The translations under genes were made by a program, and so were the position numbers. 64,000 nt of DNA from Bugulina stolonifera (lineage: Eukaryota; Bryozoa; Gymnolaemata; Cheilostomatida; Bugulidae): assembly GCA_935421135.1 (NCBI GenBank), contig OW285191.1, positions 1,860,001 through 1,924,000 on the forward strand. Reading direction: 5' to 3'. Positions 55,931-64,000 of the stretch are shown here, piece after piece; within the stretch, counting starts at the first letter, position 1; each line of letters begins with the position of its first letter. The notes beneath the pieces were generated by a model, which had not been told where the DNA came from, made no database searches, and saw nothing but the letters and a program-made list of their open reading frames with translations.

Positions 55931-56359
55931 TCAAGTGGAACAAATGAAGTGGGTAGGTACACTGTACATGCAATCTTAGGGCATTTCCTATTGTTGAATA
56001 CAGAATTACACATGCAGTGATCCTATCCTACAGATGAGATTAGTATTGTCAGATTAGTATAGCTAACAAATTGAGTGAATTACTAAAATGGAAAAAATTG
56101 TCCCTCATTGGGATTCGAACTCGTGTCCCTATGCACGAAGACCAAGCACTCTATCAATTACGCTATCAAATCAGCAGTGGCTTAGCGCGAAAATTAGCCA
56201 TCAATATAATGATACACATAGTAGCATCATTTTCATTAGAGTATGTTTATATCATGTGGGGCACGGTAACTATGCCTTCCAATATTAGCTTAATTTTTTT
56301 TAACAAAAAGTTCAGGCGGCTAGGGCCGCCTGAGCCGCCTAGATAGTTACGGCCATGAC
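55931..56359 (-). mobile_element. tRNA-derived SINE, inverted partner 1
   Basis: About 430 bp on the minus strand, with a tRNA-like head at 56173-56098 (TAGCGTAATTGATAGAGTGC A-box region and GAGTTCGAATCCC B box), and a GC-rich palindromic end GGCGGCTAGGGCCGCC. The plus-strand frame at 56071-56346 is the familiar spurious translation of a tRNA-like head. Confidence 0.7.
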
Positions 56360-56403
56360 ACTTGTTATAAGCATTCAATTGCATTGATCTGCCTGCATTA
56401 ACT

Positions 56404-57251
56404 TGTCTGTACAGCAGACTGTCACTGATATACTGTCGTTTATAAAGGGCATTACTGAATCATTATGTTGGTCTACTGTGTCTATAATTAGCTACACATT
56501 GTTATTGTACATTTACTGGTACTTTTCCATGACGTATATTCTGTATATTCCGGGGTTTCTGCTTTCTGTATATTCTGTATATTCCGTATATTCCGGGCTT
56601 TTCTGGTTCCTTTGTGTCCTTCTGCGAAGGCTAATGCTTACTAATAGACATTGCATCAGACTTGTTTTGATTGCGACATACTGCTTTTATACCCATGTAA
56701 AGAGGCCCGACCTCTCAGAATTACTTGATATTCATTTTGTATATGATCTAGATGCATCTTTTGTAATAACCCGACCCATTCTGGGTCGGGCATCGGGCTT
56801 CCGGCCGCCATGTTGTTGCACAATTTCCGGACGACCCTACGTCGTCTTTTCCCGACACTACGTCGGCCTTTTTACCGGAACTTCCTCCGGAAGTTCTCTT
56901 ACTATATAAAGGGCATTGTTTTTGCGTTTGTTGTCTCAGTTCTTGCTTGGATCTCAATAACGACACATCTATACTTATATATAGAGACTTTCACTTCGTA
57001 GATAGGTCATTCTAGTTGTTAAGGTCCTCGACCTTGCAACACGAACTGCTTACTAGGTCGGATCACTCTCTTTCTCAGTATAGTAAACAAGCATAACTCG
57101 GGATCACATGGGTCGTCTTTGGTAGTTCTTTGACTACTGACTCCGATTAATCTTTCATGTAATGAGAACGCCTAGCACCACTCATAGGCACTTTACTTTG
57201 GACTCGGGAGTCGTCTTAGGACGACCATTCCAGAAACCAAAATCCATTACA
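56404..57251 (+). mobile_element. Solo LTR, diverged relative of element B
   Basis: Aligns with the 809 bp LTR over its second half (ACCCATGTAAAGAGGCCCGA, ACTATATAAAGGGCAT, CATCTATACTTATATATAGA) and ends CCATTACA, followed by ATAT. The left end (TGTCTGTACAGCAGAC) is inferred, and no target duplication is found there. It contains an internal TATTCTGTATATTCCG-type short repeat at about 56535-56605. Confidence 0.7.
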
Positions 57252-57542
57252 ATATTACTACTGCCAATGGCTGTGTCAATTTAGCTTGGTAGGCTAGCAA
57301 ATTAATGTTGAGTACTGGTGACTTGAGCAAGCACGCAGGAAAGTTTACAGTAAGTCAATTCGAGTGAATCATGCACTATCCACCTAACAAGTCTTTAAAC
57401 GCCGAGCGTAATAATTCAACAGTCACATGGTAGTGGTTCGTTTACTATTCTGACACCATGTACAGGAGGTCTACCGGGGTCCCTCACTACAACCGATTGT
57501 CCAGCTTGTCGAGGGGGTCTCTCCACAGTTCTGTACCTTGAA

Positions 57543-57917
57543 TCATACCAGAACTTTTAACTCAGTCTCTGTTTGTGTTCCCTTATCCTTATCTGTGAGA
57601 ATACCCATAGAGTTGAGCGAACGACCAAACAGCAGTTGAGCAGGTGAGTACCCATTGGCAAGCGGTGTGTCTTTGTAGCAGCATAAGGCCGCTCTCCAAT
57701 TGATATTTTTGGACATGATGTTTTTGACTGTTCTGACAGTTCTCTCTGCTTCTCCATTACTACGAGGAAACTTTGGCGAGCTTGTGACATGTTTAATATC
57801 GAGTTTCTCCATCAGTTGCTTGAAATGCTGAGAGACAAATTGTGGGCCGTTGTCACTAACAATGGTACTTGGCATGCCAAGTAAGTAAAACAGATTCTCT
57901 AAAATGTCAACCACGTC
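57543..57917 (-). pseudogene. Ty3/gypsy integrase core fragment
   Basis: About 123 codons: SDNGPQFVSQHF and SNGEAERTVRTVKNIM carry the second catalytic Asp and the Glu of a DDE integrase, followed by YKDTPLANGYSPAQLLFGRS. The first catalytic Asp is missing: the fragment is cut at 57918 by the SINE. It resembles, but is not identical to, the integrase of retrotransposon A. Confidence 0.85.
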
Positions 57918-58356
57918 GTCATGGCCGTAACTATCTAGGCGGCTCAGGCGGCCCTAGCCGCCTGAACTTTTTGTTAAAAGAAGAAAAAATTAAGCTAATA
58001 TCGGAAGGCATAGTTACCGTGCCCCACATGATATAAACATGCTCTAATGAAAATGATGCTACTATGTGTATCGTTATATTGATGGCTAATTTTCGCGTGA
58101 AGCCACTGCTGATTTGATAGCGTAATTGGTAGAGTGCTTGGTCTTCATACGAAGGGACACGAGTTCGAATCCCACTGAGGGACAATTTTTTTTCATTCTA
58201 GTAATTCATTCAATTTGTTAGCTATACAGTACAATGACAATACTAATCTCGTCTGTAAGATAGGATCACTGCATGTGTAATTCTGTATTCAACAATAGGA
58301 AATGCCCTAAGATTGCATGCACAGTGTGCCCACCCACCTCATTTGTTCCACTTCGA
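57918..58356 (+). mobile_element. tRNA-derived SINE, inverted partner 2
   Basis: Same repeat as 55931-56359 but in plus orientation, starting GTCATGGCCGTAACTATCTA. The A-box region TAGCGTAATTGGTAGAGTGC (58118) and B box GAGTTCGAATCCC (58161) are intact. It breaks the integrase fragment. Confidence 0.75.
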
Positions 58357-58807
58357 ACCCTAGGATACCACTCTCCATCTCTATCCATCAACTAAATTTG
58401 CACTATTTCCCCTCTTATTAATGTGTGCACATTTTTAGGCCTAAGTCATGTAATGATGTAAAGGATTACAATGGTACGTCATGGCCAAGCCAAACAGAGA
58501 AGCACTATTCTGCAGTATACTAATTTGAAGTTTACTATTTGCAGATTACTATGCAACATTTTGTACTTTTGTACCACCATGTATAGCTCAAATATACATC
58601 AAATATGCATCAAAATGGCTGTTTTTGTGTGAATTTTCAAAAACTTTCTTGTGGGAAGTGCCCCACCCTCCTTCTGCCCCCATCCCGCACACACCCTCCC
58701 CACACCGCTACTGTTAGCCAGTCCAATTTTGGCCGCCTCAACTTTTTCAGGAAAGTTACCCCCCTGCACGTCAGAAGATGATCTGATAGAATCTCTTAAT
58801 TCGTGAA

Positions 58808-59410
58808 CTGAGCAATAGCAACATAAATTATTTTACATGTATCTATGCATGGAGTGATTATTGCGTAGTCCATGCATGAATTTCAGTGGCTAGGATAGCA
58901 GCTCTCTATTGCGCTTGAACACTAAATATAATATTTTATCCTTATCAGATTAAGATCCTAGAAGGCTGTTAATTGGTTAGCCCCTAAGGTCACTTATAAC
59001 TACTACTACGTATAATTAATCTCAGAAGCAAGCGGCTCACATTATTTTGTTCAGGGTGATTGAATTCATTTGTAGGTCAGCAGTGAAGGCAGTTGCAATA
59101 CCAATACAGTAGCAATAGCAACATAAATTATTTTAAATGTATCTATGCATGGAGTGATTATTGTGTAGTCCATGCATGAATTTCAGTGGCTAGGATAGCA
59201 GCTCTCTGTTGCGCTTGGTTGAACACTGAATATAATATTTTATCCTTGTGAAAAATTCCCTTTGATCATAACTGTTTCACCCTTTATCAGATTCAGATCC
59301 TAGAAGGCCCCTAAGATCAATTGTAACTACTACTCAGGTGCAGGCGCACTCACATGATTTTGTTCAGGGTGATTGAATTCATTTGTAGGTCAGCAGTGAA
59401 GGCAGTTAGT
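58808..59410 (+). repeat. Tandem duplication (about 300 bp, two copies) upstream of a host gene
   Basis: Copies at about 58808-59110 and 59111-59410 share GCAATAGCAACATAAATTAT, AGTGATTATT and GGTGATTGAATTCATTTGTA. The second copy carries a ~45 bp insertion. The array ends about 65 bases before the ATG of the secreted-protein gene, so the duplicated unit may include its promoter. Confidence 0.8.
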
Positions 59411-59475
59411 TGTTAATATTGTGCTACTAGTAGTATTCTTAATTCACTACAGATAGCAGGTGGAAACAAGGAGCC

Positions 59476-61327
59476 ATGGCATTCATATCTAGGTCAGCCT
59501 TTGAACACATTAATGTCAATGTGGCAGTGCTGTTACTTGCTCTACTGACTGTGACAATGCAGATAGGAGGTAAGCTACTACTAGTAGCTATAATATTGTA
59601 CTCTAATACACTTAGTATTAGTATACTCACAAGTACATTTTCATGATTTTGAGAGTTGTGGTAATGGTTATGGCTTTCCAACAAAGATGCATTTTTGTAG
59701 TTTGCTAGTATGTACTTGCTTGAACATGGGCGAGCCATATTTTGACTTAAACAGTCAGACAGTCACCTAGTCAGGTATCAGTTTAGAGCCTTTACTCAAC
59801 AGACTACAAACTACATGTACTACTGCTGTAGTCATTCTGCTAATATTACCTCTACTGCTGAAGCTTATGCTTGCTAGCACCTGGAATTGTAATTTCCAGT
59901 TACAACACTTACGCTGAGCTTTGCTTTTGCTCCAAACCTCTAGTCAAAGTCAGTTTTGTCTACAGGAGAGGATGGCTAACAATATTGTTAAACTCAAGCT
60001 TGATTTGTCGACCGTACTAGTATTCTCTGTATTTTAGTCTCAGCTCAATTATTATTGTAACACTGACCTCTATTTCTACATAACAATATTATAATATGCA
60101 CGTATATTGTAATATTGTTATGGATTTCTCTTCACACACTCCATAAACCTTTTCAGGGTTCGTCTAAACACTTGTAGATCTAACTTTATTAATACTTTAA
60201 CTTCTCTTCCACTCACTCACTGTATATAGAAATCCCTTATATATGTATCTAAAACAGCTATATGCAGCTAGAGCTACATGTAGCTAACTCATTGTATACG
60301 TGAAAGAAGCAACAGCTTCCCTAGCCTAGCTCTTTACACCAGCTTGCAAAAAGATATCAATACTTCTAAAATCCACCACAATCTAATATATAATTATAAT
60401 ATTGCAGGGCTCTCAAGTTCTCGGATTTTCCCCGAGCAGTCCGGATTTTGAGTGCTTGCTCGGAGAGCTCGAGAGGTTTTCCATTATTGATGATCTGCTC
60501 GGATTTTGGGAGATTTTCTCACATTAGCTATATTTTGAATTGAAATACTCCAAATCCCCAAATTAATCTTCAGTTTATCTCATAGCTTGTTAGTTGCTTA
60601 GGAAAAAGCTATTAATTCCATTACTTTCCTAGGGCAAGGACTGAATTACATGTATGTACTGGGATTATTAGGCTGTGAGAAATTAGTTAGGTTAACTCCA
60701 TAGAACAATAGATAATTATGTGTATGTACTGACCAACAGCTTTATTTATATCTATGACCAATTGCTAGTAGAGTAATACTAGTACACTGCAGCACATTGT
60801 ACATTTGCTCGAATTATTTGACTGAGCAACTTGAGAGCCCTGTAATATTGTAATATTTTAGGAGAAAAATCTTGGAAGAAAAAAAGAAGAGGATAAATTG
60901 GGAGAGGACAACTTCTAATTATAACCAATAACCCATTAGTGCTAATGATTGTAATACATGTTTTTGTCAAGAGAAAACAATGTTGTTACTTGGCTAGCTG
61001 GTTGCCTTATTTTATAACTTCAGGCACAGGTGGAGTGAAGACTATTACCAGAACTACATTATCCTGTCCTTACGAATCAACTGTACTGAGATGTACATAC
61101 ACTGGTACCGACAGAGCAAGTGCCCCAAAGTGCTGTTTCCTGAAGGAGGGAAACTTTTCCATCACTAGCTCCTGCATGGATACACCTTGTGAGTCTGAAG
61201 GAATGTTTGAGGTGGAGCCATCTGGGATACATAAAGAGGTTATAAGAGTAACAGAGGCTACTACTACTACTACTACTCCTGCACCAACAGAGGCTGGGGG
61301 AAGGACTACACCCTCTGGAGGGTTAAT
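59476..61327 (+). CDS. Secreted or membrane cysteine-rich protein, first two exons
   Basis: Exon 1 (59476-59569) encodes a signal peptide (hydrophobic core VAVLLLALLTVTM) and ends in a GTAAGC donor. Exon 2 begins at 61024 after CTTCAG, joins in phase through a glycine codon, and ends at 61327 before GTAAGT. The mature part has six cysteines (SCPYE, LRC, KCC, SSC, TPC) and then a threonine-rich linker (TTTTTTPAP). Later exons are not seen; the next intron contains an LTR at 61402. The family is not recognised. The linker suggests an extracellular stalk or mucin-like region. Confidence 0.7.
60405..60842. mobile_element. hAT-type MITE with perfect 8-bp duplication
   Basis: 438 bp bounded by CAGGGCTCTCAAGTT and its inverse AACTTGAGAGCCCTG, flanked by TAATATTG at 60397-60404 and 60843-60850. 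An 8-bp duplication and CAGGG ends are hallmarks of hAT elements. Non-coding; lies in the intron of the secreted-protein gene. Confidence 0.92.
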
Positions 61328-61401
61328 GTAAGTATGACTGTCCCTTTATATAGTGTAATTGTTTGATGCAGTGTTAGAAATAAAACTAATGAAGTGGATA
61401 C

Positions 61402-62208
61402 TGTGATGGTACAGGACATTTGTATACGACTCCAACTCCCGGACGAAGCTCCATCGCACCTAAAGTGCTTAGTAGTTGTTATAGCGCTACTCATCTGACA
61501 CTCACATTCTCATAATTAGTGTTCGTATACTTACCTTAAACTGCATTGCATGTCCAAACCATTAATTACTGTCTACATACGTGTCTCCATGTGCTAATAC
61601 TCACTACTTATTCATGTATTGTTCCACTATATAACTGTATATAACTGCATGAATGTTACTAAGTCTTTTTAATGCCTTTTATACCCACGTACAGAGGCCC
61701 GACCTCTCAGAATCCATTGATATTCATTTTGTACATGAATTGGACCATTATAAGCAGCTTTTGTAGAACCCGACCTATTTTGGGTCGGCCGTCGGGCTTC
61801 CGGCGGCCATCTTGTTGCGCAACTTCCGGACGACCACACGTCGTCTTTTCCCGACGTCACGTCGGCCGGAAGTCTTTATACTATATAAAGGGCACTGTTT
61901 TACTGTTCATTGTCTCAGTCTACACTTGGCTTTCAATAAAGACACATCTATACTTGATACAGAGACTTTCTCTTCCTTTTACTAGGTCATTCGCTTAGCG
62001 AACCGCCTACTAGGTCGAACTACTCTCTTTCATTGTATAGTCTGAAGGTCGGACTTGAGATCAGATGGGTCGTCTTTGGTAATATTTGGGCTACTGAGAC
62101 CGCTCGATCTTTCATGTAATGCGAAGTCCTATTACCACTTATAGGCACTTCATTTCTGGGTCGATAGTCGTCCAAGGACGACCGCACCAAATCACAGAAA
62201 CCATCACA
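61402..62208 (+). mobile_element. Solo LTR of family B, ATAC duplication
   Basis: TGTGATGG...CCATCACA, about 807 bp, flanked by ATAC at 61398-61401 and 62209-62212. It differs from the element B LTRs at scattered positions. It sits about 75 bases after the donor of exon 2 of the secreted-protein gene, same orientation. Confidence 0.92.
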
Positions 62209-62212
62209 ATAC

Positions 62213-63400
62213 ATTGTGTATACGCAATTCCCAAAGGGAGGTGCAGAAGTGGAGAAATTTGAGATAGCCTTTGGTCTTCACCAAAACTGAAGCAGGAGAA
62301 GTTGTTTTCTCTATATTTTGTTGGTGGACCACCCTTACCCCTAACCCCAACCACAAACACGGAACTAGGCTATCAATTTTTTTTCGCTACTGCACCTAAC
62401 AGAATTTCAAGTATATGAGTACCATACTTCTAACAGCCATTCATAAACGTGGGTAGTGTGTGGGCAGTGTGTGGGTAGTGTGTGGGTAAATGCCATCTAT
62501 CGTAGCTGTTTGCGCTAGTTAGAGGACTATACTTGCCAAGTGTCCCGGGTTTCTCGGGACACCCCCGGGATTTGAAAATTGTCCCTACACTGTCCCAATG
62601 TCCTGATTTATACCCCGGGAATTAGGAAATTGCTGCTCCAAAAAATTTTATTTATTATTTCCTTTGGATTTTCCAAAACATTGGCTGAAAAAAGGTTGAG
62701 CGTCGCAACTCCTGGGGAATTTTGCTAAATATAATGCTACACACCGTTTATTTTCAAAGTAGTTCGATGTCTACTGACTGTCGTGTCTATGCCAATTGCC
62801 ACTAGTGATAGCCCAAACTCTGACTAGTTCCTGAGCTGTATTGGCAGTGTACTAAAGCCTCCCCAACAGTGGATGGCTCTTTTATATAAACGCTCTAATG
62901 TCAATGACAACCACCGTGCAAGTGAAAATTCACTCATTGATGTTATAATTATTATTATTTGCTTGTACAAATAATGTTTCCATTATTAGTCTATTGGATG
63001 TTAATTTAGCTGTTAAGCCAGACAATTCTCACAGTACAGACAAGCAAAAGACTCGGCAACTTTCGAAATTAAAATCAATGGGTCAAATTTAATTATTTTA
63101 TTTCTAAAAGTAAATTAGGTATTTAATATCTAATCATATTTAAAATATCAATATATATATATTTATTATAATTCTGCCTTCTGCACCCTCTAGTATTACT
63201 GATGGTGGTACCAATGACATAGCCAGGCACACGCTGACCCGGAAGCATATCAAAGCTGTTGTCTAAAAGCTGTCACGTCACTTAAAAGCTTATTCTCAAG
63301 GATTCTGAAGTTCAAAAGACAGGCTTACATTATGATTATAATTTTTAATATAATAATTATAAACTTAACTTCACTTATGAAAATACTGAATTATTAATAT
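62213..63400. other. Intronic or intergenic DNA, no gene seen
   Basis: Contains a dispersed repeat near 62240-62300 also seen inverted at about 11360-11415, GTGTGTGGGTA tandem units at about 62455-62490, and a TGTCCCGGG-rich stretch near 62540-62630. No exon could be supported. Confidence 0.4.
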
Positions 63401-63948
63401 TGTAATGGTTTCTGTGATTTGGTGCGGTCGTCCTTGGACGACTATCGACCCAGAAATGAAGTGCCTATGAGTGGTAATAGGACTTCGCATTACATGAAAG
63501 ATCGAGCGGTCTCAGTAGCCCAAATACTACCAAAGACGACCCATCTGATCTCAAGTCCGACCTTCAGACTATACAATGAAAGAGAGTAGTTCAACCTAGT
63601 AGGCGGTTCGCTAAGCGAATGACCTAGTAAAAGGAAGAGAAAGTCCCTGTATCAAGTATAGATGTGTCTTTATTGAAAGCCAAGTGTAGACTGAGACAAT
63701 GAACAGTAAAACAGTGCCCTTTATATAGTATAAGGACTTCCGGCCGACGTGACGTCGGGAAAAGACGACGTGTGGTCGTCCGGAAGTTGCGCAACAAGAT
63801 GGCCGCCGGAAGCCCGACGGCCGACCCAAAATAGGTCGGGTTCTACAAAAGTTGCTTATAATGGTCCAATTCATGTACAAAATGAATATCAATGGATTCT
63901 GAGAGGTCGGGCCTCTGTACATGGGTATAAAAGGCATTAAAAGACTTA
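63401..63948 (-). mobile_element. Truncated LTR of family B, inverted
   Basis: Reverse complement of the 3' ~548 bases of the family B LTR. TGTAATGG at 63401 is its 3' end, preceded by ATAT. Similarity stops after GACTTAG at about 63948, before the LTR 5' end, so the copy is truncated or rearranged. Confidence 0.85.
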
Positions 63949-64000
63949 GATATAATCATATAATCATATATAACAATATAAGAGTAAAGTACAAGCAGAT

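Noticed and set aside
58113..58184. Functional tRNA gene
   Set aside because: A and B boxes are recognisable but the sequence belongs to a 430 bp repeat present twice, and the acceptor stem does not pair convincingly.
60939..61331. 130-codon ORF starting at 60939
   Set aside because: The first 28 codons are intronic; the real exon starts at 61024 after CTTCAG and joins the signal-peptide exon in phase.

Overview
This window is nuclear DNA from a eukaryote, most likely an invertebrate metazoan such as a sponge or cnidarian (an inference; nothing here fixes the species). It is AT-rich, its genes have short GT-AG introns, and it is dense with transposable elements: Ty3/gypsy LTR retrotransposons primed by tRNA-Leu, decayed LINEs, tRNA-derived SINEs, MITEs, satellites, and a virus-like family-B DNA polymerase (PolB) element. 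Only three likely host genes were found.

Region 1, about 1-33,480: two inverted copies of one ~8 kb PolB element, with GC-rich ends facing inward (7.4-7.9 kb and 25.2-25.7 kb) and PolB ends facing outward. Each copy holds a zinc-finger/PolB/Vsr-like gene and a divergently transcribed two-exon gene for a nuclear, possibly ssDNA-binding, protein. Between the two genes lies a ~770 bp array of 21/31-bp units that reverses orientation at its centre, a candidate replication origin or shared promoter. An AT-rich tandem repeat and a G-run-rich terminus follow. The 17 kb between the copies contains an uncharacterised seven-exon gene (15,007-19,327, minus), a TA-flanked MITE, a solo LTR, LINE fragments and a tRNA-derived SINE.

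Region 2, about 33.5-48 kb: the 3' end of another minus-strand host gene (exons at 43,962, 42,762 and 34,477). Its 8 kb last intron holds a decayed LINE, itself split by a near-complete Ty3/gypsy element (37,522-42,388) whose gag and pol are separated by one UGA followed by CUA. Then come a 31-bp-stem hairpin and a ~1.5 kb satellite with an ~81 bp unit.

Region 3, 48,075-53,744: a young LTR element with apparently identical 809 bp LTRs. It has gag, a clear -1 frameshift signal and a 900-residue ORF with a retropepsin, but no reverse transcriptase, RNase H or integrase. Related solo or truncated LTRs lie at 56.4, 61.4 and 63.4 kb.

Region 4, 53.7-64 kb: a GC-rich PolB-element fragment, inverted SINEs around a solo LTR and an integrase relic, a ~300 bp tandem duplication upstream of a secreted cysteine-rich protein gene (first two exons, 59,476-61,327), a hAT MITE with a perfect 8-bp target duplication in its intron, and more LTRs.

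The strongest leads are the PolB/SSB-like/inverted-array element and the RT-less gag-protease retroelement with its frameshift signal.
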